This document shows, in pieces, positions 42,745 to 51,713 of a DNA stretch of 64,000 nucleotides. The first letter of the stretch is position 1; every line of letters begins with the position of its first letter. Source of the stretch: a virus; the IMG/VR virus record IMGVR_UViG_3300032288_003086, positions 1 through 64,000 of that record, one strand, 5' to 3'. The notes beneath the pieces are model-generated. The model was not told the DNA's origin, did no database searches, and saw only the letters and a list, made by a program, of their open reading frames with translations. Position numbers and translations under genes: made by a program.

Positions 42745-45567
42745 ATGGCACAGAAGAAAATGAAGGATATCTTTACACATGAGATGGGTCAGATCCTATT
42801 TCCAGGTCAACCCACAGTAATTGAGTCTAAGAAGATATCTCCAGGCACAGATATAACTATGAAGAACACAAGACCCCAAATAGCCCTGACACCATATGGT
42901 GCTACACAGATGAGTCCTAACCAGAACTATTCCTTTGCTGGAAACACAGTAGTGGAGTTGCCTATGGCTCAAATGGGTGCACAAGCTGGTGGAGATGATC
43001 AACAGGCTCAGATCATGCAGATCATACAGATGTATGCCCAGATAAAGGGTGTAGATCCTAATCAATTGATCCAGGAGATCCAAGCTCTTCCTCAAGAAGA
43101 ACAGCAGAAGTCTTTTGAGCTTATGGCATCTGAGGTTCAGAATGCAATGGCTCAGCAGCAACAAGCTGCCCAGCAAGAGCAGCCTGGTGGTATGCCTATG
43201 GCTGGCAAGGGTGGAATAATGGATGCATATCCACAAGCCCAAAACTTAGAGTGGTTTTATAAAACTGCCAAGAATGGAGGATTGCTCAAAGCTCAAGATG
43301 TAGGAAACATAAATCTTTACAATCGAGTATTGTCAGATCGTAAGAACTTTATGTCTGGTCCTGAGGCAGCATGGAAAGCTGATCCAGCTTTAGTAAATGA
43401 AGATGGTTCTTTGAACATGTGTCTTGATTGCACAAATGTGGATTATAGTAATCAACAAGATGTCATTGACGCATCGAGACTTATCAATGAAGGTGTAAGT
43501 AAGGTACCTGAGTATAGCCTTAATGATCTTCAAACCGCATTGAAGAAATTTGATCTTCCAATGCCTGTTTATAATTCTGCCAAAACCAGAGAAAACATTA
43601 TAAATCAGGATCCTTCTTTAAAGAAGCAGCGTGCGGGTGGAGGATTATCAATACATCAACTCCGCGGGGTTGTTGACTCCATGGTCAAAGATGCTGTTCA
43701 GCGCTATATGACTGGTGGTGAAGCATTCCCTCAAGCCAATAAGTATCCAGAAGAATGGGCTGGTTATTCAGGTACCATGTATGCCCAAGGGGGGGAAGCC
43801 TTCCCACAAGCTCAGACATATCTTCCTTATGACAGGCCAGGTGAAACCAGACCTAATTTTATGTTTGCCCAAGGAGGCTCTAAGGATGAGTTTGGAGGGC
43901 AGCCAGATCTGGATACAATCTATAGGATGATGAGAAGCGGTGGCCTTGCGGTTAACGCCAAAAAAAAAAGGGGGGAGGAGCTAAGTTCTGAGGAATTTCA
44001 GCAATACCTCAGCGGCGGTTCTCTAAAAGAGTTCCAAGGTATCAATCAAAGTACTACAGGTTATAGTGGTTATAACAATGACCCACGATTTGATTATCCT
44101 GATGATACTACAGCAAATGCAACTACAAACGTAGCAGCTGGTAATACTATGACCAATGCTAGTGCTAGTGCACCTGCGGTATTGACAGCAAATGCTTCTA
44201 CTGCACCTGCAGGATATTCTTGGTCTACTGGTGCTACTAGCACAACTGCAGTACCTACTATAAAGACTGCAGACCAAGGTGCTTATAAGGGTGAGCTTAG
44301 TGCAAATAAGATAGTCAACCGTAATGAGACAGTTAGTCCAAAAGGTGGTTATTCAACTACAATACCAGCTCGTCCAGGTATTCCACCAGCAATGTATCTA
44401 AATGCAATAAACACTGCAACAGGTGGTAAGAGTAGTCTATTGGGACTTTTTGGTAATGTAGCTTCTTTGGTGGGAGACTTTGCAAGTTCTAATCAACCAG
44501 GTAGTAAAGAATCAATAGCAAATCCATATGTAGGTCTTTTTGAGCAATTTCAAAATAAAGTTCCATACTCAGTAGAGCCTGCACCTGGAACCATTGGTCC
44601 TCCTCCTACTGCAAAGAAAGGTGGTCGTAAGAAGTCATTACCAAAAGCTCAGTTTCAAATGCCGCAGCTTTCAGGTGTGGATCCTAATATAGCAGCTCAG
44701 ATTGCACAAAACAGGGGGATGACTCAAGTCCAGGGTTCAGGTATGTCATTTAATGAACCTCTTCAACCTATGAATCCTATTACCCAGATCCCTTCTCCTC
44801 AAGTAGATATGCAACCCATTGGAGCATCTGCGATGTCTCAAATGAACTTAGGTCTGCAAATGCCTGGGGAAGGTCCAATTGCGGATGAGATGTCTATACC
44901 TAAAGCATCAGAAGCATACAACCCAGATGGACCAATGAGCATGGCTCCTATGAGAAGTATTGGTAGTATAACTCCTAGCACTCCTGCTCCACAGATGCAG
45001 CCTCAAATGAGTTCACAAGACTTAGGTCCTGCAGGACTTACCAATAGACAGATTCGTCAAGAAGATAGAAGCAACAGACGCGAGCTTAAGCAGGATTGGA
45101 AGGACTTTAAACAGACTGATGAGTACAAGAATGCTAGTAAGCAGCAGAGAAAAGACTTCTGGTCAGACCCCAATGCTCGCTTTGATCATGCCAAAGCTGC
45201 AAGGATGGTGGGTGCAACCCAGGGTATAGCTGACTTCTTTAGAACTGGTAATCAAGAGTATATGGAAGATCAGTTGAAGAAGATGGGTGTGAATACTTCT
45301 GCTACCATGGGTGTAAGTCAAAATAGAGATCGTGGAGACTTTGCAACCAATAGTGGAAAGTTCAGACCTAATGAATATGTAGAAGCTCAGGATTCTGGAC
45401 GAAGCATGACAGACCAGACTTCCTTCTACAATACCTTCAATCAAATGTACAATGCAAAGCTAGGAGGAAGAATCCTGGACTTTCTTGAGGATGGAGGGGT
45501 CTATGACCTGGATGAGGATACCATCAGACTCATCATGGAAGCAGGCGGCTCAGTGGAGTTTATTTGA
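42745..45567 (+). CDS. Virion cargo/ejection protein, Gln-rich (940 aa)
   Basis: A 940-residue, low-complexity protein. Residues about 80-150 are very Gln-rich and helical (QIMQIIQMYAQIKGVDPNQL, MAQQQQAAQQEQ). GG-containing short motifs recur (GGLLKAQ, GGEAFPQA twice, FAQGGSKDEFG, GGRKKSLPKAQF). Residues about 430-600 are Thr/Ala/Ser-rich and AT-rich in DNA. The C-terminus GGRILDFLEDGGVYDLDEDT followed by IRLIMEAGGSVEFI is a Gly-Gly/acidic pattern I know from Bacteroidota phage virion proteins. No enzyme motif is seen. Position among giant proteins suggests packaged cargo delivered with the DNA. An A10-G6 run at 43960-43975 could cause slippage. Confidence 0.55.
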   Translation: MAQKKMKDIFTHEMGQILFPGQPTVIESKKISPGTDITMKNTRPQIALTPYGATQMSPNQNYSFAGNTVVELPMAQMGAQAGGDDQQAQIMQIIQMYAQIKGVDPNQLIQEIQALPQEEQQKSFELMASEVQNAMAQQQQAAQQEQPGGMPMAGKGGIMDAYPQAQNLEWFYKTAKNGGLLKAQDVGNINLYNRVLSDRKNFMSGPEAAWKADPALVNEDGSLNMCLDCTNVDYSNQQDVIDASRLINEGVSKVPEYSLNDLQTALKKFDLPMPVYNSAKTRENIINQDPSLKKQRAGGGLSIHQLRGVVDSMVKDAVQRYMTGGEAFPQANKYPEEWAGYSGTMYAQGGEAFPQAQTYLPYDRPGETRPNFMFAQGGSKDEFGGQPDLDTIYRMMRSGGLAVNAKKKRGEELSSEEFQQYLSGGSLKEFQGINQSTTGYSGYNNDPRFDYPDDTTANATTNVAAGNTMTNASASAPAVLTANASTAPAGYSWSTGATSTTAVPTIKTADQGAYKGELSANKIVNRNETVSPKGGYSTTIPARPGIPPAMYLNAINTATGGKSSLLGLFGNVASLVGDFASSNQPGSKESIANPYVGLFEQFQNKVPYSVEPAPGTIGPPPTAKKGGRKKSLPKAQFQMPQLSGVDPNIAAQIAQNRGMTQVQGSGMSFNEPLQPMNPITQIPSPQVDMQPIGASAMSQMNLGLQMPGEGPIADEMSIPKASEAYNPDGPMSMAPMRSIGSITPSTPAPQMQPQMSSQDLGPAGLTNRQIRQEDRSNRRELKQDWKDFKQTDEYKNASKQQRKDFWSDPNARFDHAKAARMVGATQGIADFFRTGNQEYMEDQLKKMGVNTSATMGVSQNRDRGDFATNSGKFRPNEYVEAQDSGRSMTDQTSFYNTFNQMYNAKLGGRILDFLEDGGVYDLDEDTIRLIMEAGGSVEFI
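43960..43975 (+). other. A10-G6 homopolymer run, possible slippage site
   Basis: Ten A followed by six G within the 940-residue gene, encoding AKKKRGEE near residue 405. Both other frames meet a stop within seven codons (AGC TAA in one, AAG TTC TGA in the other), so slippage would give a product of about 410 residues. Confidence 0.6.
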
Positions 45568-45634
45568 TATCTTCACGAAAATTTGTTAAATTTAAGTAGG
45601 TGGTTTTCAATAAGAAAATAAATCTCAAAAGTTT

Positions 45635-48600
45635 ATGAACGTCAAGGTAAATAGAGTTCGCGGGGGTAGCATGGGCGACCAGCGCAACTATGGTTTGGTA
45701 ACAGGCAGCATCTGGAACTATGAGGATAAGCCATCCACAAACGAAGTCTCTGATACACTAGGGGCTGTGGACAGGGATCAAGCAACCATAGAAGCTGAGC
45801 GTGGGGAGACTGTTATATATCCAGACAAGGATGGACAGATTACCCATGCCAAGATTGGTGGTAAAAGACATACTCATGGAGGAACCCCATTGGATATTCC
45901 AGATGGAGCTTTTGTCTTTTCAGACACTAGGGCTCTATTGATCAAGAACAAGGAGTTGCTTAAGAACATCTTTGGTATGAACAGCAAGAAGGCTGTGACT
46001 CCTGCCAAGGTTGCCCAGCGATATGACCTGAATCAGTACAATGAGATATTGAATGATCCTGAGTCTGACTTCTTATCTAAGAAGACTGCGCAGCTCATGC
46101 TTGACAACAACATGAAAAAGCTGGGGCAATTGGCTTTGGTACAAGAAGGCATGAAAGGATTCCCTGATGGTATTCCAGACATTGCTCTTCCTCTTTTTGG
46201 TAGTGACATTGCAGTGGCTCAGCCTATGCAAGAGATGCCACAAGCCAAGTTTGGTGGACAGATCATGAGAAGGGGTGGAAAGAAACTTCCAAAACATCAA
46301 GATTATGGTGAAGTATTTTCATCTGAATCAGGTTATAGGCTTCCTGAAGTATTAGTAGAAGAATTTTATCCTGAATGGCAGCAATATATCCAAAGAGGAT
46401 TAGTAGATCCTAATGCCCTTCCAGATGAAGATGAAAGTATCAAGCGACAGCAAGTTGCTAATGCTATTAAGATCTATAACGATGCTTTGAAAAGTGGAGA
46501 TGTAAAAGCTATGAAAAATGCATCTGACGCTCTTTTTAAGATGGATATTGAAGGCTTCTCAACTCCTGGTCCATGGCTTTCTAAAGGATGGAAGAATTTT
46601 CAACAAGGTCTTGGGAACTTAATGTTTGATGTTGTATCACCTGTTTTTAAAGAGTTTAACACACCTTTAGAAGATATTCCTGCTACGGACATGTATATAA
46701 ATATGAGGGGAGCTGCACAACGAGCTGAAAGAGCATTGGCACAAAGAGCTCCTTCTGGAGCATGGACTTGGCAAGATAAAATATATGAGATGGGTCGCAT
46801 GCTTGAAAATTTTATTGAAGACAAAGAGAAGATGTCAGCAACTTCTTCTAATGCGAAAAATTTACTACCTAAGATAGAAGAGTATGGTAAAAAGAAAGAT
46901 GAAGTAGTTTCAAAAGCTGAGGAAATACTTAAAAATCCTGAAGCATATTCTCCAGATTTAGTATATAAAGCTGGAGAGTTTATCAGTGAATATAAAGGTG
47001 AAGATTTTTGGCGTGGGCTTTTGAGAGATGAAAAGTCCTTTTTTGAAGCACCACTTAAACCAGCAGAAAATTTAAATCTACATCAACTTAATCCAGAAAC
47101 TTGGAACAGTCTGTATAGCAAGCCAGTTGGTATAATAAAAAAAGCATATGACGATCTTGTAGATACTAAGGCTATTAAAACAGAACAACAAAGACAAGAA
47201 CAAGAAAATGCAGGAACTCAATCTAATAAAGAAAGTCTTAATCAATGGATTAGTGGTATTAAAAGTGGTAAATATTCTGTAAATGAAGTACCTCGAGATC
47301 TTCTACCTGATCTTGAAGCAGCAGGTATTGATATATCTGGTGCTGGCAACCCTGCTCCTACTCGTAGTAGTTCTTCTTCCCGATCTACTCAACAGCGCGC
47401 AACAACTGCTCCTTCTAAAACTGAAGAGTCTGATGAAACAATTAGGCAGAGACTTATAAGTATTGGTATTGATCCAAATGATATTACTCCTGAGATGATA
47501 CAGCAGAATAAATATGCTAAAGGAGGAATGACATATGTATATGATCCTACGAACAATATAATGCTTGATAAGTATCAGACTAAAGGAGGTGTAAAGGCAT
47601 TTAATATCTATGATAAGAATTTTAGGGACTATGCTAATCAGAATAAGTTAAAGTTAGTTCTACCTAGTTGGGCTACAGGTATGATGAGCATTGGTGAACA
47701 AAATCCTTCAAAAGATCCAAGATTTAAAAAATCTGCTACAGGAGAGATTATACCAAGCGCGGGTATCAGTGGATATACAGGTCCTGATGATCTTATCAAA
47801 TGGCATAAGAGTCAAGGAATGGACTTCTCCAAGTATGTAGATGCTGATGGTAACACTGCCAAGGATGAGACAGATGGCATGACCAAGTTTAAAAATGACT
47901 TAAAGACTTGGGATAACAGTGGTAAGAAACACAGGCATGCTACTTCATGGATGCTTGGCAAGGTTGATGAAATCAATACTGAAAGAGCTACCAAGCTTGG
48001 GTTAGCCGCTCCTCCTAGTCAAACTGATAAAGGTACAACAGGATGGGATGTCACAGGATTTGATGTACTTACAGGAACAAAGTATCTTGCTCCTGAAGAT
48101 ACGCCTGTTGATGATGTACCACCTGTACAACCTCCTGTTGAAACACCTCCTGTTAATACTCCTCCAGCTGATGTTCCTACTCCAAAATATACAGCTGGCT
48201 ATCCAGGAGGCTGGACTGACTACAGTACATTGAATCTTGCTACAGCAATGGGGATGGCGAACCAAGTTGAGCCAGGTGCCCTTCCTCCTTTTACTCAAGC
48301 ATTCCCTGACTTAGGTCGTCCTGTGTTTATGGATCCTAGAGCCAATATCATGAATCAACTTGCACTGCAGAATCAGCAAGCTGAGATGATTGCGGGTATG
48401 TCTAGTCCTACTGTGGGTAGAGCAAACATCATTGCCAGTGCTGCAAAAACAGCTGAGCCAATCAGTGACATCATGGCCAAGTATGACCAGGCTAATGCCA
48501 CTATTGCAAACACCTATGAAGGACAGCGTGCTGCAATAAGCAATCAAGCACAGATGACAAGTGCTGCCAAGCGTGAAGAGTTCCAGGATGAGCTTGCTGT

Positions 48601-48940
48601 CCGCAGACAGAATTACTTGAATGCGTTAAAAGAATCTCAAGCCAATGTGGCTTATCAATATGAGCGTGGGGCAAAAGACTTCAGGGAAAAGAATGCCTTG
48701 AATGTACAAAACCCTAACTACATGTTTGATAACTATGGCAATATCATGTTCAAGCCTGGTTACAATCCAAATGCAACAGCAAGTAGTTCGGCAGATGATT
48801 TACTTGATAACTATATCAATAAAGGCATAGATCCTAACAAGGCAGCTGCTCTTGTTGCTGCACAGATGAAGTTGAATGACAATGCTTTCAATTATGACCC
48901 TATGTCTACGGTTTGGGGTTCTCAAAAACCAGTTAGTTAA
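45635..48940 (+). CDS. Virion cargo/ejection protein with conserved GGTPL N-terminal domain (1101 aa)
   Basis: Residues 1-225 form a conserved-looking domain: IEAERGETVIYPDKDG, then KRHTHGGTPLDIPDGAFVFSDT, TPAKVAQRYDLNQYNEI and QEGMKGFPDGIPDIALPLF. I recognise 'E-R-G-E-T...H-x-x-G-G-T-P-L...P-x-G-x-F-x-F-S-D-T' from large virion proteins of Bacteroidota phages. A GGKKLPKHQ motif follows. Residues about 225-715 are more AT-rich and variable-looking. The C-terminal 330 residues contain a Pro-rich linker (PVDDVPPVQPPVETPPVNTP) and a long helical part (NQAQMTSAAKREEFQDELAV) ending near KPVS. A DNA-associated ejection protein is the best guess. It is preceded by a 67-base gap with no clear GTATATTATA element. 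Confidence 0.6.
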   Translation: MNVKVNRVRGGSMGDQRNYGLVTGSIWNYEDKPSTNEVSDTLGAVDRDQATIEAERGETVIYPDKDGQITHAKIGGKRHTHGGTPLDIPDGAFVFSDTRALLIKNKELLKNIFGMNSKKAVTPAKVAQRYDLNQYNEILNDPESDFLSKKTAQLMLDNNMKKLGQLALVQEGMKGFPDGIPDIALPLFGSDIAVAQPMQEMPQAKFGGQIMRRGGKKLPKHQDYGEVFSSESGYRLPEVLVEEFYPEWQQYIQRGLVDPNALPDEDESIKRQQVANAIKIYNDALKSGDVKAMKNASDALFKMDIEGFSTPGPWLSKGWKNFQQGLGNLMFDVVSPVFKEFNTPLEDIPATDMYINMRGAAQRAERALAQRAPSGAWTWQDKIYEMGRMLENFIEDKEKMSATSSNAKNLLPKIEEYGKKKDEVVSKAEEILKNPEAYSPDLVYKAGEFISEYKGEDFWRGLLRDEKSFFEAPLKPAENLNLHQLNPETWNSLYSKPVGIIKKAYDDLVDTKAIKTEQQRQEQENAGTQSNKESLNQWISGIKSGKYSVNEVPRDLLPDLEAAGIDISGAGNPAPTRSSSSSRSTQQRATTAPSKTEESDETIRQRLISIGIDPNDITPEMIQQNKYAKGGMTYVYDPTNNIMLDKYQTKGGVKAFNIYDKNFRDYANQNKLKLVLPSWATGMMSIGEQNPSKDPRFKKSATGEIIPSAGISGYTGPDDLIKWHKSQGMDFSKYVDADGNTAKDETDGMTKFKNDLKTWDNSGKKHRHATSWMLGKVDEINTERATKLGLAAPPSQTDKGTTGWDVTGFDVLTGTKYLAPEDTPVDDVPPVQPPVETPPVNTPPADVPTPKYTAGYPGGWTDYSTLNLATAMGMANQVEPGALPPFTQAFPDLGRPVFMDPRANIMNQLALQNQQAEMIAGMSSPTVGRANIIASAAKTAEPISDIMAKYDQANATIANTYEGQRAAISNQAQMTSAAKREEFQDELAVRRQNYLNALKESQANVAYQYERGAKDFREKNALNVQNPNYMFDNYGNIMFKPGYNPNATASSSADDLLDNYINKGIDPNKAAALVAAQMKLNDNAFNYDPMSTVWGSQKPVS

Positions 48941-51711
48941 TGGCAACATATCTTAAAGGTGTAACGGATGTAATCCCTAAGCAACCAGAAGTCAAGTTAG
49001 ATTACGACCTGCTTTCCAAATCTCTTACTGCACTTCAAGGAAGATATGACAGTGCATATAAGAGTTGGAAGTCCATGTATAATTCTCTGCTTAGTGCAGA
49101 GCTTTCATCTACTGACAACGAGCAGTTTAGGGCTGACTACATGAAAAAGGCAGATGCTGCACTTAGTCAGGTCGCAGGCATTGATCTTGCCAATGGTGCA
49201 AACCTTCAGCAAGCGATGACCATCTTTGATCCTCTTGTGAATGACCAAGAGTATGTCAGAGACCTGTATCTGACCAAGACCCAGCGCCAGCAGTTTACAA
49301 AGATGAATCAGTTCAAGAACAGCACTGATCCCAAGCTACAAGCCCAGTACAATCCTATAATGGAGCAATACATGGGTATAGGTATGCAGCGTCTTTCTGA
49401 GATGAAAAGGGGTAATGGTTCCATAGAAAATGCTACTGTGAACATGTTCAGTCCTTGGCAGGATCCTTTAGAGTATGCTAGGACTACTGCAAAAGACCAA
49501 GGTCTTGAGATTAAAACCAACACTCCTAATGGAGAATGGTTAGTCACTGAAGTAAATGGTGGTAAAACTGTTGATACCTATAGGAATTGGTTTAAGAATA
49601 CCATAGGCAGTAAGTTTGACAATCAATTCAGGATTGAGGCGGAAGTTGATACAGAGAATGCCATCAGATCCAAAATGGCTGAAACCAAATTGGACAGGGG
49701 CACTGTGATGCAACAAATGGCGCAGGAGTACTCTACAACATATGTCAAGGATTACAACGATGACATGTCTTCTTTGGAATCCCAAATTAACAACCTGAAT
49801 TCCCAAAGGAAGAAGTTAGAGAAAAGGTATCCCAATCCTAGCCAGCAAGTTGTTGATCAGAACAATGCCATGAAGCAGCAGAAGGATATTCTTCAAAAGC
49901 AGCTTGATGACATGCGTACTGGAAAGGTGGATGATGCTCAGCTTCAAAAGAAGGCTTCTGACATATTCATGAGCAGTCCTTCAAGTGTGTATGTAGGACA
50001 GGTAAGGAACAGGTATGCTGACAGGTTTGCCTACAACCAGGCATATGGTAAGATGGAGCTCAAGTATGAGCCTAACCAGATTTGGATGCATAAAAGCAGC
50101 CAAGCTTTCCAAAGAGCCATGCAGGAAGATCAGCAGCAATTTACTGCTGAGCAGAACAAGCTTAAAGCACAGTGGGATTACAATCTTTCCCTTGCCAAGG
50201 GTGAGCTAAAAGGTACAGGTGCAGGCATTGGTCAAAAGACAGATGTGGGTGTACTGGGTGCATATGAGACTTACAGTAGGACTATCTCAGAGAACTTTAC
50301 TAAAAGCACCAATGCGTATATCAATGATAAGGTTCTAGCAGTAGCTGCTAACATAAAAATTGATAAAAATGGCACTGTAAAAACAGATGCAAATGAACCA
50401 GACATGCAGGTTGTACAATCTGCAATGGAAGCAAAAGCATCAGGTAAGGCATTGACAGGAGCTCAAAGTGTAGCTCTTACCAGATATTTCAATATGGTAT
50501 CTCCTAACTCTAGGATAAATCCCAATGCTGTAACTTTTACAGAAATGCAGAGCATGATTACCAATGCTATTCGCACTAATTCCAAACTGAATCCTGAGTA
50601 TGGTGCTGCTGCATGGACTAGTGTTAATGAAGCAAATCTTGCTAGACAGCAATACGAAAAGATGTTTGACAGTGAAACCAAGCATCTTGCAACCATCACT
50701 GATCCAGAGCTTACCAAGTTTATAAAAACAGATGCTTCAGGTAACAAGTCTGTTAATGTGGCTGCGGTAAATGCCCTTGATGAAGAAGACAGGGAAGTTA
50801 CTTATAGGGCACTGATGGGTGGCAACTATGATGCTTATGCCAAGAAAGGCGCTACACAGGCTAATACCATTGTGCTTAATCCTTTGGATGTAAGTAAGTT
50901 TGATTATTCTATTTTAAGTTCTGCAATCAATAATGCTGAACAAATAGGATACACTGATCCTACTTCAGGTAGTTTTATAAAACTGGATGAGACGGCGACT
51001 GCAGCGTTTAGAAGTCAAACATCAGGTGGTCAAAACATGAAACAAGCCTTTGATCCAAAAGGTACCATGTATGAGCGCAAGATTGTCAATGGTCAAGAAT
51101 ACATTAAAGTGACCATTCCTCTTCTGAGAACTTCTGGAGAAACCTCCACATCTATTGCCAAACAGTTCGGATATTTGAGTCAGGAGATGACTGCACAAAA
51201 CAAAGTTGAAATGTTAGTGCCTCTTGGAAAGGCTGATAATCTTGGCGGAGTCAAGGATATGAATATCAATCCTTACACTGGAGGACTGATGGGTGAACAG
51301 CAGTATCTTGGAGACATGATCAATGATCTTGCAGGCAGGTCACTTGTTGATGACAACACGAGTTGGGTTAGCGAAGGTCTTATGAATTCCAACAATGTGA
51401 CTTTTCCAGACTATCTCAAAGGTTCTGTTGAAAATGGAAATCTCAGTATAACTGGCAATGAGATAAGTTTGCAGATTCTAAATGATGATGGCATAAAACA
51501 AAATGTTAATCTTACTCAAGTCCTAGGTATTACGGCTAGTCAATTGAGAGCTGATCCTACGTCATATGATTTTAAACTAAGACAGACTGTTGAAAATTCT
51601 GTCTACAACTTACAAAGGGCAGCAATGTCTTCTTCACATAATGCCATAAATGAAAACAGGATGTCTGCTGGCTCTTCTGGAAGTAATTTTTGGAGCAGTA
51701 ATCCATTTTAA
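48940..51711 (+). CDS. Virion cargo/ejection protein, helical (923 aa)
   Basis: A 923-residue, mostly helical protein. The start (MATYLKGVTDVIPKQPEVKL then DYDLLSKSLTALQGRYDSAY) and the segment MTIFDPLVNDQEYVRDLYLT with KTQRQQFTKMNQF are patterns I associate with packaged proteins of crAss-like and other Bacteroidota phages. A coiled coil lies near residues 270-325 (SLESQINNLNSQRKKLEKRY, QKDILQKQLDDMRTGK). The C-terminal half is Asn/Thr/Ser-rich, and the end is SSGSNFWSSNPF. It overlaps the upstream gene by one base (TAATG). Likely to form part of the injected complex; no catalytic motif is seen. Confidence 0.55.
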   Translation: MATYLKGVTDVIPKQPEVKLDYDLLSKSLTALQGRYDSAYKSWKSMYNSLLSAELSSTDNEQFRADYMKKADAALSQVAGIDLANGANLQQAMTIFDPLVNDQEYVRDLYLTKTQRQQFTKMNQFKNSTDPKLQAQYNPIMEQYMGIGMQRLSEMKRGNGSIENATVNMFSPWQDPLEYARTTAKDQGLEIKTNTPNGEWLVTEVNGGKTVDTYRNWFKNTIGSKFDNQFRIEAEVDTENAIRSKMAETKLDRGTVMQQMAQEYSTTYVKDYNDDMSSLESQINNLNSQRKKLEKRYPNPSQQVVDQNNAMKQQKDILQKQLDDMRTGKVDDAQLQKKASDIFMSSPSSVYVGQVRNRYADRFAYNQAYGKMELKYEPNQIWMHKSSQAFQRAMQEDQQQFTAEQNKLKAQWDYNLSLAKGELKGTGAGIGQKTDVGVLGAYETYSRTISENFTKSTNAYINDKVLAVAANIKIDKNGTVKTDANEPDMQVVQSAMEAKASGKALTGAQSVALTRYFNMVSPNSRINPNAVTFTEMQSMITNAIRTNSKLNPEYGAAAWTSVNEANLARQQYEKMFDSETKHLATITDPELTKFIKTDASGNKSVNVAAVNALDEEDREVTYRALMGGNYDAYAKKGATQANTIVLNPLDVSKFDYSILSSAINNAEQIGYTDPTSGSFIKLDETATAAFRSQTSGGQNMKQAFDPKGTMYERKIVNGQEYIKVTIPLLRTSGETSTSIAKQFGYLSQEMTAQNKVEMLVPLGKADNLGGVKDMNINPYTGGLMGEQQYLGDMINDLAGRSLVDDNTSWVSEGLMNSNNVTFPDYLKGSVENGNLSITGNEISLQILNDDGIKQNVNLTQVLGITASQLRADPTSYDFKLRQTVENSVYNLQRAAMSSSHNAINENRMSAGSSGSNFWSSNPF

Positions 51712-51713
51712 TT

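Noticed and set aside
43960-43975. Frameshift or pseudogene in the 940-residue gene
   Set aside because: The frame stays open on both sides with the same Gln/Gly-rich style, so the gene is intact as written.
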